Notes: generated by a model not told the origin, from the sequence alone. DNA of 5,401 nucleotides from an uncultured Prosthecobacter sp. (GCA_947523045.1 CANNUR010000214.1:1-5401), one strand, 5' to 3'; shown: positions 1-5,353, counted from the stretch's first letter. Numbers and translations: made by a program.

Positions 1-220
1 GCAGCGCCTCCTTCTCGACGTCATCGAAGAAGACCTCGCCGCCGCAGGTGCGCGACATGACATGGTAGGTGTTGCTCACCCAGACCTCCCGCCCCAGCAC
101 CCTACGCCGCCCACCCGACCACGAACGCGCGGCAGAATACGGCCCCGTCTTCGCCTCAATCCCCACCAGCGGATCCACCTCCGCAGCCGACTCGTCTTCA
201 ACGCGTTGCATCGTTTTCAT
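1..220 (-). CDS. REP-associated / IS200-like Y1 transposase, N-terminal fragment cut by window edge
   Basis: Translation of the minus strand from ATG at 220-218 stays open for 73 codons to the window edge. After a basic linker (residues 34-48, with GGRRR), residues 49-73 contain SNTYHVMSRTCGGEVFF followed by DDVEKEAL. This matches the start of the Y1 (IS200-like) transposase fold as found in RAYT proteins, where a YHVxSR strand precedes an acidic 'F-x-D-D' segment. RAYTs are HUH-type single-strand DNA transposases tied to REP hairpins. The HxH motif and the catalytic tyrosine lie beyond the edge, so activity cannot be judged. The residues before about 34 are low in conservation signal and the exact start is uncertain: a second ATG follows three codons in, there is no clear Shine-Dalgarno, and the frame is also open upstream of the chosen ATG. 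The gene lies 105 bp downstream of the NDH-2 gene on the same strand. The family call is from memory of the motif, not from a search. Confidence 0.8.
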   Translation of the reverse strand, partial: MKTMQRVEDESAAEVDPLVGIEAKTGPYSAARSWSGGRRRVLGREVWVSNTYHVMSRTCGGEVFFDDVEKEAL

Positions 221-242
221 GGCGCCATTTTCGCTTGAAAAT
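219..242. repeat. Palindrome and inverted repeat over the transposase start codon
   Basis: ATGGCGCCAT at 219-228 is a perfect 10-bp palindrome that includes two bases of the transposase start codon. It overlaps a perfect 6-bp inverted repeat, ATTTTC (227-232) and GAAAAT (237-242), with a GCTT loop. Together they cover the place where a ribosome binding site or core promoter would lie. They could be an operator or a translation-blocking hairpin, but no regulator is known here. The structure is seen; the role is inferred. Confidence 0.45.
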
Positions 243-261
243 CGACGAGGGTCAAGCACTG

Positions 262-301
262 AATGCCTGGCATTTTTTGTGGCATGGCATTTTTTGTGGC
301 A
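262..301. repeat. Perfect 17-bp tandem duplication with an adjoining palindrome
   Basis: TGGCATTTTTTGTGGCA occurs at 268-284 and again, without a gap or mismatch, at 285-301. The first copy overlaps a 13-bp palindrome, AATGCC-T-GGCATT (262-274). TGGCA is thus present four times in about 34 bp, and a further T-run and G-run follow at 302-310. The block lies in the gap between the NDH-2 stop and the transposase start. It may be a replication-slippage product, a binding-site array, or part of the transposase element's end. Confidence 0.85.
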
Positions 302-325
302 TTTTTGGGGACGCGGTCGTCCGCT

Positions 326-1588
326 TCACTCGTTGCGCGGCCGCCCCGTGATCAAGCGGGCACCCTGATCCCAAGTGAGGTAGGACCACACCCAGGTGAG
401 AAAAACCAGGGTGCGGTTGCGGAAGTCCATGAGAAAAACAAGGTGCACAAAAACCCAGGCGAGCCACGCCGGGACACCGCTCAATTTGACGGCGTGCAAG
501 TCGGCAACGGCACGGTGACGGCCCACAGTGGCCATGCTGCCGCGATCCCAGTACACAAAGGGTTGCGCCGGTTCGCCGGCCAGGCGCGCCAGGATGTTTT
601 TGGCGGCGCGGGCACCTTGCTGCATGGCGACAGGGGATACACCTGGCAAGGGCCTGCCGTCGGCCCCGGGACAATGGGCGGCGTCGCCAATCACAAAGAT
701 TTCAGGGTGGCCCGGGATGTGGAGTTCCGGACTGACATGAACACGGCCGGAGCGGTCTCGCTCGCCGGGGAGTTGCTGAAGCAGGGGCGAGGCCATGTTG
801 CCAGCGGCCCAAAGGACGGTGCGGGCGCGGATTTGGCCGCCGGGAATGGCGACCCCCTGAGCGTCGACGTCCTGCACAGCGACACCGAGGCGGACATCCA
901 CCTGCAATTCGCGCAAATGCGCCTCGGCTTTCTGTGACAGGCTGGGATCAAAGCCCGGCAGTACCCGGTCCGCGGCGTCGAGCAGAATGACGCGGGTTTG
1001 CGTGGAATCGATGTTGCGGAAGTCGCGCACCATGGATTGCCGGGCGATTTCAGAGATGGCTCCGGCCATTTCCACCCCGGTGGGACCGGCACCGACCACG
1101 ACAAAGGTGAGCAGGCTTGCACGCTCTGCGGCATCCGAACAAGCCTCGGCCTTTTCAAAAGCCATCAACAAACGACGGCGGATGTCGAGGGCATCGTCGA
1201 GGGTTTTCAAACCCGGCGCGTGGCGCTCCCACTCGGCATGGCCGAAGTAGGCATGCCGGGCACCCGTAGCGACAATGAGATGATCATAGGGACAGGCATG
1301 GCCGCCGGCAAGCACCTGGCGGTTGACCGTGTCGATGCCGCTGACATCAGCCAGCAGAACGCGGGTGTTGCGCTGGTCGCGCAGAATGGAGCGAATGGGC
1401 TGGGCGATGTTGGCGGGGGAAAGACCTGCAGTGGCGACCTGATAGAGCAGGGGCTGAAACAGGTGGTGATTGGTGCGGTCCAACACCGTCACCTCGACGG
1501 CCTGGCCTCGCAGAGCCCGTGCCGCCGACAAGCCTCCGAAGCCAGCTCCAATGATCACCACGCGCGGCAGTTTGGCAGGATCCGTCAT
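326..1588 (-). CDS. Type II NADH dehydrogenase-like FAD/NAD(P)-dependent oxidoreductase
   Basis: This 420-residue protein has the size and motif order of NDH-2, the single-subunit, non-proton-pumping enzyme that passes electrons from NADH to membrane quinone. Residues 10-19 hold the FAD-binding VIIGAGFGG loop. Residues 40-58 (NHHLFQPLLYQVATAGLSP) are the conserved family segment after the first Rossmann strand. Residues 162-178 hold the second dinucleotide loop, VVVGAGPTGVEMAGAI, for NADH. TVLWAAG is at 257-263, the FAD-contacting GDAA at 301-304, and PVAMQQG at 319-325 fits the quinone-site helix. The tail (about 375-415) is rich in W, F, L and V with RNRT between two hydrophobic stretches, as expected for the C-terminal membrane anchor. 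The ATG at 1588 is well supported because an in-frame TGA lies four codons before it. No Shine-Dalgarno is visible. It is transcribed away from the M81 gene. Its substrate could also be NADPH or another acceptor. Confidence 0.93.
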   Translation of the reverse strand: MTDPAKLPRVVIIGAGFGGLSAARALRGQAVEVTVLDRTNHHLFQPLLYQVATAGLSPANIAQPIRSILRDQRNTRVLLADVSGIDTVNRQVLAGGHACPYDHLIVATGARHAYFGHAEWERHAPGLKTLDDALDIRRRLLMAFEKAEACSDAAERASLLTFVVVGAGPTGVEMAGAISEIARQSMVRDFRNIDSTQTRVILLDAADRVLPGFDPSLSQKAEAHLRELQVDVRLGVAVQDVDAQGVAIPGGQIRARTVLWAAGNMASPLLQQLPGERDRSGRVHVSPELHIPGHPEIFVIGDAAHCPGADGRPLPGVSPVAMQQGARAAKNILARLAGEPAQPFVYWDRGSMATVGRHRAVADLHAVKLSGVPAWLAWVFVHLVFLMDFRNRTLVFLTWVWSYLTWDQGARLITGRPRNE

Positions 1589-1892
1589 GGCAAAAGAGGT
1601 TCAGGGCAACTGGCTGACATAATCCGCACTCCGTCGCTTCAGCGACATCGGCTTCCTTCAAAAGCTTCACGTCCAGACACCATGTCCAGCACAGGCTTCT
1701 TGTCCAGAGCTCAGGACCCCATACTGCGCCGTCTGTGGAACGGAAAAGCTGCAGCCGTCATGCCCATCCTCCACCGGTTGACAGACAATGCACTCGTTTG
1801 CCACCCCTGCATTGACTGCGCGGCCAGGGGCTTATCCCGCACGGCTTTTCCCGAAAGATCGGACCGTTCATGCCCGGCTTCCCTGACCCGCC
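1589..1892. other. Divergent intergenic region with no gene found
   Basis: This 304-bp gap separates the start codons of the NDH-2-like gene (minus) and the M81 gene (plus), so it should carry promoters for both. I see no convincing ORF or RNA gene in it. TTGACA at 1778-1783 resembles a -35 box facing the M81 gene, but nothing like a -10 box lies 16-18 bp after it. TTGACT at 1812-1817 is similarly unpaired. Neither start has a Shine-Dalgarno; CTGACCCGCC precedes the M81 ATG and CTCTTTTGCC precedes the NDH-2 ATG. Confidence 0.7.
1633..1646. repeat. Short perfect inverted repeat in the NDH-2 leader
   Basis: GTCGC (1633-1637) and GCGAC (1642-1646) flank TTCA and would form a 5-bp stem with a 4-base loop, or a 6-bp palindrome arm with a 2-base centre. 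It lies about 45-58 bp upstream of the NDH-2 start. It may be an operator or a leader hairpin; no T-run follows, so it is not a typical terminator. Confidence 0.35.
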
Positions 1893-3377
1893 ATGCCCCG
1901 CATCCTGCTCGCCGGCCTCTTCCACGAAACCCACAGCTTCCTCGACGGCACCACCGGTGCCGACGCCTTCACGGTCCGGCGCGGTGCGGAGATCCTGGAA
2001 GCCCGCGGCGATGCCTCGCCCTTTGGCGGGGTGCTTGATCTGGCGGCCGAGTTCGGCTGGGACGTGCTGCCGGTGGTCGACAGTCGCGCCCAGCCCAGTG
2101 CGACGGTGGCGGATGCGGTACTGGAGGCGTTCTGGAACGAATTCGTTGCCCTGGCCGGGCCGGAGCTGGAGCGCGGGGTCGACGGCATTTACTTGGTCCT
2201 GCACGGCGCCATGGTCACCGAGAGCGAGGAGGATGTCGAAGGCCTGATCCTGGAGCGCCTGCGTGCCCTGCCCGGCGCCGCGCAGGTGCCGGTTTTCGGC
2301 GTCTTCGACCTGCACGCCAATTTTACTCCCAAGATGGCCCGCCATGCCGACTGCCTGGTGGCCTACCGCGAAAACCCGCACACCGACGCCCGCGAGGCTG
2401 CCTGCACCGCCGCCCGCCTGCTCCAGCGCTGCCTGGTCACCGGCAGCCGGCCGCGCCAGCAGCATCGCCTGACGCCCCTGGTCTGGCCGCCGACCGGCAC
2501 CGCCACCGCCGCCGATCCGATGCGCGCCCTGGAAGCCCTTGCCCGCGAGATCGAGCAGGAACCCGGGGTCTGGTCGGCCAGCGTCGTCGCCGGTTTCGCC
2601 TTTGCCGACACCGCCTGCACCGGCGTCAGCTTCGTCCTGACCGGCGACGCCGATGCCCCCCTGACCGGCCACCTCGACTGCCTCGCCCGCCTGGCCTGGG
2701 AGTTGCGCGAGCAGGGTAACGTCACCGAACCCTCGGCCTGCGAGGTGCTCGCCAGCCTGCAGCCAACACCGCCCGGCCTGACCGTCCTGGTCGAGCCTTC
2801 CGACAACATCGGCGGCGGCGCCCCCGGCGATGGCACCGGCCTGCTGCGCGCCCTGCTCGCCGCAGGCCTGCCCAACGCCGCGGTCTGCCTCGCCGACCCC
2901 ACCGCGGTCGCCACCTTGGCCGGCCATGCCCCCGGCGACCGCGTCCGTCTCGCGGTCGGCGGTCGGGGCAGCCGGCTCGACGCCGGGCCACTGGAACTCG
3001 AGGTCGAGCTGGTCGCGCTCAACGACGGTCGCTTCGAGCTGGAGGACAAGCAGAGCCACCTGGCCTCGATGTGTGGCGACCGCTTTGACATGGGGCCCTG
3101 CGCTGTGGTACGCCACGCCGGGCTGACCCTGCTGCTCACCAGCGTCAAGACGCCGCCCTTCGACCTCGGCCAGTGGCGCAGCCAGGGGCTGGAGCCGACA
3201 AGCTTCTCCTTCCTCGGTGTGAAGGCCGCGGTCGCCCACCGTCGCGCCTACGATCCGATCGCCACCCGCATGCTCTGGGTCGACACCCCCGGCCCGTGCA
3301 GCAGCCGGCTCGCCTCCCTGCCCTTTCGTCGCCTGCGCCGCCCAGTCTGGCCGCTCGATGAGGTGACCTTGCCGTAA
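1893..3377 (+). CDS. M81 family metallopeptidase-like protein (MlrC-type)
   Basis: The 494-residue product has both halves of the M81/MlrC family, named after the last enzyme of the microcystin-LR breakdown pathway; most members are uncharacterised hydrolases in organisms that never meet microcystin. The N-terminal half shows FHETHSF (10-16), a YLVLHGAM strand-turn (100-107), FDLHANFTPKM (138-148) and AYRENPHTD (157-165). The acidic and histidine residues in these segments (E12, H104, D139, H141, H163) are the likely metal-site candidates. GFAFADTACTG is at 234-244. The C-terminal half carries DNIGGGAPGDGT (304-315), SVKTPPFD (417-424) and the closing RRPVWPLD (482-489). The usual family motif begins HETN; here position 14 is histidine. 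ATG at 1893 is the first possible start, as an in-frame TGA lies two codons upstream (1884-1886). There is no signal peptide, so it should be cytoplasmic. Codon use is strongly GC-biased, as in a well-adapted host gene. Its true substrate is unknown. Confidence 0.92.
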   Translation: MPRILLAGLFHETHSFLDGTTGADAFTVRRGAEILEARGDASPFGGVLDLAAEFGWDVLPVVDSRAQPSATVADAVLEAFWNEFVALAGPELERGVDGIYLVLHGAMVTESEEDVEGLILERLRALPGAAQVPVFGVFDLHANFTPKMARHADCLVAYRENPHTDAREAACTAARLLQRCLVTGSRPRQQHRLTPLVWPPTGTATAADPMRALEALAREIEQEPGVWSASVVAGFAFADTACTGVSFVLTGDADAPLTGHLDCLARLAWELREQGNVTEPSACEVLASLQPTPPGLTVLVEPSDNIGGGAPGDGTGLLRALLAAGLPNAAVCLADPTAVATLAGHAPGDRVRLAVGGRGSRLDAGPLELEVELVALNDGRFELEDKQSHLASMCGDRFDMGPCAVVRHAGLTLLLTSVKTPPFDLGQWRSQGLEPTSFSFLGVKAAVAHRRAYDPIATRMLWVDTPGPCSSRLASLPFRRLRRPVWPLDEVTLP

Positions 3378-3383
3378 AAGTGG

Positions 3384-3399
3384 CGCGGGCGGTTCCGCG
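3384..3399. repeat. Weak GC hairpin after the M81 stop codon
   Basis: CGCGG (3384-3388) and CCGCG (3395-3399) can pair around a six-base loop, starting 7 bp after the M81 TAA. An AT-richer stretch follows but no T-run, so a factor-independent terminator is doubtful. It directly abuts the repeat module at 3401. Confidence 0.3.
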
Positions 3400-3400
3400 A

Positions 3401-3424
3401 AGATCTGAAATTGGAGATCTGAAA
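3401..3424. repeat. Dispersed 24-bp module (copy 1): direct repeat of AGATCTGAAA
   Basis: AGATCTGAAA occurs at 3401-3410 and 3415-3424, separated by TTGG. The same 24-bp arrangement recurs at 5300-5323 with two mismatches. Its AT-rich character stands out from the GC-rich surroundings. Its presence twice in 5.4 kb, both times beside the GTAG/GCAG hairpin module, marks it as a dispersed intergenic repeat rather than chance similarity. No function is known to me. Confidence 0.8.
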
Positions 3425-3434
3425 CCCCCACCCC

Positions 3435-3459
3435 GGCGCCCTCGGAGATGGCGCCCTAC
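3435..3459 (-). repeat. REP-like element: GTAG followed by a GGCGCC hairpin
   Basis: Read on the minus strand, GTAG (3459-3456) is followed at once by GGCGCC (3455-3450), ATCTCCGAG, and GGCGCC (3440-3435). The two arms pair perfectly, and TC/GA inside the loop can add two pairs after an A-G mismatch, giving an imperfect hairpin. A 5' GTAG tetranucleotide at the foot of an imperfect hairpin is the known layout of REP sequences recognised by RAYT transposases. Assignment to REP is inferred from this layout. Confidence 0.6.
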
Positions 3460-3496
3460 CTTCGCTTCGCGTTCTGGCGAACGCGCCTACGATCCC
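3459..3496 (-). repeat. REP-like element copy 1: GTAG plus CGCGTTC/GAACGCG hairpin
   Basis: On the minus strand GTAG (3490-3487) is followed by one G and then a perfect 7-bp stem, CGCGTTC (3485-3479) and GAACGCG (3474-3468), with the loop GCCA. The unit recurs at 5253-5290 with three substitutions and one indel over the 38 bp. It stands in tandem, 31 bp apart and in the same orientation, with the second GTAG hairpin at 3435-3459. The TAG in its GTAG is the stop codon of the DUF1648 gene. Confidence 0.75.
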
Positions 3497-4008
3497 GGCA
3501 CCCGGCCGGCTGGGCGACCGAAGAAAACATAGAGCCAGCCGATCATGAGGCCGATGAGCGGGGTGGGCACGACGATGGCGAGCACGGTCCACAGGCGCGG
3601 CAGGCGGACCGGGGCGTCGCCGAGGTTCACCTGCAGCACGCCCTGCAGGAGCAGGCCGGTGATCAGCAGCAGCAGGACCGCAATCCACAACGCCCAAGCG
3701 AGCAGGAAGGCGCGGGCCTGGGGCAGGTTTTCCGGCGCGGTCCAGTGAGCCTTGTGGGGAATGTTCCAGGAGCGGGGGAACTTCAGGCAGAGACCGATCA
3801 CCGCCACCACGAACAGGCCCATGGCCACCGGCCCAAGGCTGGCCCAGAGCAGGAAGGCGTCGCGGGACTGCCAGCCGTTGGCCACGCCCTGCAGGTTGAA
3901 ATGCGTGGCCACACGCGCCGGCAGATCTGCAGCGTGATAGCCGATGACAACGACATGGGCGACCGACAGCAACAGCCAGAGGAGCGCGGCGGGCAGGGGG
4001 CGGGACAT
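3487..4008 (-). CDS. DUF1648 domain-containing integral membrane protein
   Basis: The 173-residue product has about four membrane helices (residues 7-24, 52-75, 101-123 and 138-162). Between the first two lies LPARVATHFNLQGVANGW (29-46), the hallmark of DUF1648: a proline-rich turn, an invariant 'HFN', and a glycine-containing 'G-x-x-x-GW' stretch. NIPHKAHW followed by TAPEN (82-94) is a second family signature. DUF1648 occurs in SdpI-like immunity proteins and in many small membrane proteins of unknown role; nothing here points to an immunity function. The ATG at 4008 is the only plausible start, since an in-frame TGA lies nine codons upstream and no GTG or TTG lies between. No Shine-Dalgarno is seen. 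The gene converges on the M81 gene and may be co-transcribed with the small ORF ending 19 bp upstream. The last residues (about VPGS) and the stop codon fall in repeat-like DNA, so the natural C-terminus may have been altered. Confidence 0.88.
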   Translation of the reverse strand: MSRPLPAALLWLLLSVAHVVVIGYHAADLPARVATHFNLQGVANGWQSRDAFLLWASLGPVAMGLFVVAVIGLCLKFPRSWNIPHKAHWTAPENLPQARAFLLAWALWIAVLLLLITGLLLQGVLQVNLGDAPVRLPRLWTVLAIVVPTPLIGLMIGWLYVFFGRPAGRVPGS

Positions 4009-4027
4009 GAGGATGGAGCAAGGTCGG

Positions 4028-4132
4028 CTAGGTCATTTCATTCCGCCATCGCCGCCACGAGTGAAGGAGCGCTAGGAGCAGCATCAGGGACACCATGATC
4101 ACAAAAGCGGTGCCCCAGACGGAGGCACTCAT
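4028..4132 (-). CDS. Possible small single-span membrane protein (34 aa)
   Basis: From ATG at 4132-4130, the ORF encodes a short N-terminus (MSASVWG), a hydrophobic span at about residues 8-23 (TAFVIMVSLMLLLALL), and a basic end containing HSWRRWRN. That is the layout of a small inner-membrane peptide with its C-terminus in the cytoplasm by the positive-inside rule. It ends 19 bp before the DUF1648 start on the same strand, consistent with one transcript. Against it: no Shine-Dalgarno is visible, and the frame continues open far upstream into the PD40 gene. Similar small hydrophobic peptides accompany some transporters, but no transporter is adjacent. I do not recognise the family. Confidence 0.42.
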   Translation of the reverse strand: MSASVWGTAFVIMVSLMLLLALLHSWRRWRNEMT

Positions 4133-4159
4133 GCAAGCGCGGTGGGCAGGTTGCTTGCA
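4132..4159. repeat. Inverted repeat touching the small ORF start codon
   Basis: TGCAAGC (4132-4138) and GCTTGCA (4153-4159) form a perfect 7-bp inverted repeat with a 14-base spacer. Its left arm includes the A of the ATG of the 34-residue ORF. In the minus-strand RNA it would place a stem directly at the start codon. The rest of the 4133-4236 gap shows no gene and no T-tracted terminator behind the PD40 gene. Confidence 0.4.
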
Positions 4160-4236
4160 GGCTAAGTCGCGGATGGCCGTGATGCAAACAGGAACCGGGC
4201 GAGCGGCGGGGTGAACCCTTCCAGTCCACGGATCAC

Positions 4237-5163
4237 CTAGTTGGGGGTGGCTTCGCCATGTGGATAGCGGTAGTCGGCCTCGGCGTCGGTGGAGACCTGG
4301 GTCGTCGAACCCTCGGCCAGCGAGTAAAGGAAGAGCTTCCCGCCGGCATGATAGACGATCGACGACTCCCCCTGGGTGAAGCGTGGGTAGGCAAACCACA
4401 CCTTTTTGCCTTCCGCATTGGCGAACGGTTTGAGGTTGGTGATGCTGCGTTTCGTCACATCGAAGTCGGCGACGTAGAGTGTGCGACCGGGGAAGGTGTA
4501 CTTGAAACCGGTTTGATACTCGAAGCAGATCTTGGTTTCGCTCGGCGAAAGGCTCACCCGATCCAGGATGCCCTTGTCCGCGAGTTCACAGGTCACCCGC
4601 TCAAATTTCGGTTCGCCGGAAGGACGAGGCGTCATCAAAAAGTAGCCTCGGGCCTGATTCGGCGGTGTGGACGACACCAACAGGCGGCCATCCCTGAGGG
4701 TTGAATGCACCCACGAGTAATAACCCTTGCCGGTGAGTTGCACTTCTTCACCGGGCTTGCCGCCGATCTTGCCGGCCATGATGTAATAGCTGACCTTGCC
4801 CGACACCTTGCGGTTCCACACCGGCGTGTTCGTGCCGTCGCGGGTCCAGGTGGGATTGAAGTCCGTGAACGTGCCGTCGGTGAGTGCGTGAAAGCCTGTG
4901 CCGTCCGTGTTGATGATGCACAGGCGGGTGATCCAGTTGTTCACGTCGGGGTCGTCCTTGAGTCGTCGAAAGAAGACCAGATGATCCCCTGTGACGGACC
5001 ACGAGGGCTTGAAATCCCAATGCCCGCTTGTGATGGGCGGTCCCTCGGGCTGGCCGAGAACGCTGATGTGAATCTCGCCATCCTTGTAATACGAGGCGCG
5101 CGGAGCCTGCTGCCCCTGAAGGGCAGCTTGCAGCAAAAGAGAAAGGACGAGCACCCAACGCAT
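4237..5163 (-). CDS. Exported TolB/PD40-type beta-propeller protein
   Basis: From ATG at 5163, the 308-residue product opens with MRWVLVLSLLLQAALQGQQA, a signal peptide with one early arginine and a leucine-rich core, so it should be exported. Beta-propeller blades of the PD40 type follow: HWDFKPSWSVTGDHLVFF (48-65), FTDFNPTWTRDGTNTPVW (99-116), RVSLSPSETKICFEY (202-216) and FAYPRFTQGESSIVYH (257-272). Each pairs an 'F/Y-x-P-x-W/F-x-x-x-G' turn with a strand. TolB-like propellers usually bind proteins or polysaccharides, and no catalytic motif is seen. An upstream in-frame ATG at 5244 would add 27 residues and bury the signal peptide. The start at 5163 is preferred because a GAAGG lies five bases before it. 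The DNA looks less GC-rich than that of the M81 gene. It could instead be a fragment of a longer PD40 protein family, but the ORF is intact. Confidence 0.85.
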   Translation of the reverse strand: MRWVLVLSLLLQAALQGQQAPRASYYKDGEIHISVLGQPEGPPITSGHWDFKPSWSVTGDHLVFFRRLKDDPDVNNWITRLCIINTDGTGFHALTDGTFTDFNPTWTRDGTNTPVWNRKVSGKVSYYIMAGKIGGKPGEEVQLTGKGYYSWVHSTLRDGRLLVSSTPPNQARGYFLMTPRPSGEPKFERVTCELADKGILDRVSLSPSETKICFEYQTGFKYTFPGRTLYVADFDVTKRSITNLKPFANAEGKKVWFAYPRFTQGESSIVYHAGGKLFLYSLAEGSTTQVSTDAEADYRYPHGEATPN

Positions 5164-5168
5164 GATAA

Positions 5169-5173
5169 CCTTC
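5169..5173 (-). promoter_or_regulatory. Shine-Dalgarno site that fixes the PD40 start
   Basis: On the minus strand GAAGG lies five bases (TTATC) before the ATG at 5163-5161. It is the only convincing ribosome binding site in the window, and it favours this start over the upstream ATG at 5244. Confidence 0.65.
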
Positions 5174-5226
5174 AACGGCGTAAGGAAGGCAGGCTTTTCC
5201 GCCCATCGTCCAGCGCGCGATCCTGC

Positions 5227-5236
5227 GTATGCATAC
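5227..5236. repeat. Perfect 10-bp palindrome GTATGCATAC upstream of the PD40 gene
   Basis: GTATGCATAC reads the same on both strands and lies 64-73 bp before the PD40 start. It is within the likely promoter zone and could be an operator. No matched -35/-10 pair was found around it. Confidence 0.45.
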
Positions 5237-5252
5237 CCACACACAAGACCTG

Positions 5253-5290
5253 CCTTCGCGTCGCGTTCAGGCGAACGCGCCTGCGAATCC
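5253..5290 (-). repeat. REP-like element copy 2: GCAG plus CGCGTTC/GAACGCG hairpin
   Basis: On the minus strand GCAG (5284-5281), one G, CGCGTTC (5279-5273), GCCT loop and GAACGCG (5268-5262) repeat the layout of the unit at 3459-3496 in the same orientation. The foot tetranucleotide is GCAG instead of GTAG. Similarity extends a few bases past the foot (GGATTC against GGATC), so the module is longer than the hairpin alone. Confidence 0.75.
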
Positions 5291-5293
5291 GGC

Positions 5294-5330
5294 CCTGTGA
5301 AATCTGAAATTTGAGATCTGAAATCACAGG
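5294..5330. repeat. Dispersed 24-bp module (copy 2) framed by CCTGTGA/TCACAGG
   Basis: The core at 5300-5323 is AAATCTGAAA, TTTG, AGATCTGAAA, matching 3401-3424 with two mismatches. It is bordered by a perfect 7-bp inverted repeat, CCTGTGA (5294-5300) and TCACAGG (5324-5330), which copy 1 lacks. The frame may be a hairpin stem with the module as its loop, or local sequence around an insertion. Confidence 0.75.
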
Positions 5331-5331
5331 C

Positions 5332-5353
5332 ATCCCACGGGCTGAGGTGGGAT
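5332..5353. repeat. Perfect 7-bp hairpin near the right edge
   Basis: ATCCCAC (5332-5338) and GTGGGAT (5347-5353) flank an eight-base loop. It follows the previous inverted repeat by one base. No T-run follows on either strand, so it is not a typical terminator. The remaining bases to 5401 show no gene I can identify; the next gene lies outside the window. Confidence 0.5.

Noticed and set aside
268..301. Sigma-54 promoter suggested by repeated TGGCA
   Set aside because: The GC of the -12 element is not at the required spacing from the GG, and the TTGC block is missing.
307..325. Intrinsic terminator for the NDH-2 gene (GGACG-ACCG-CGTCC hairpin)
   Set aside because: On the NDH-2 transcript the hairpin is followed by C and A residues, not U.
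1778..1840. Sigma-70 promoter from TTGACA (1778) or TTGACT (1812)
   Set aside because: No acceptable -10 hexamer lies 16-18 bp downstream of either.
998..2038. A 346-codon plus-strand frame opposite the NDH-2 gene and running into the intergenic region
   Set aside because: No recognisable motif and low-complexity composition; the opposite strand encodes a complete flavoprotein with all expected motifs.
1758..3431. A 557-codon open frame on the minus strand opposite the M81 gene
   Set aside because: It is a by-product of GC-rich codons: the protein is glycine-, alanine- and glutamine-rich with no domain, while the plus strand carries unmistakable M81 motifs.
3248..4021. A 257-codon minus-strand frame overlapping the DUF1648 gene
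   Set aside because: It is rich in Arg, Pro and Ala without any domain and overlaps the M81 3' end; the other frame has clear membrane helices and DUF1648 motifs.
4258..5307. Two long plus-strand frames (4258-4704 and 4705-5307) opposite the PD40 gene
   Set aside because: They are antisense shadows: no signal peptide or domain, and the minus strand has a signal peptide, a Shine-Dalgarno and repeated propeller blades.
3401..5323. CRISPR-like array from the repeated modules
   Set aside because: Only two distant copies of each module, no regular spacers and no cas gene.
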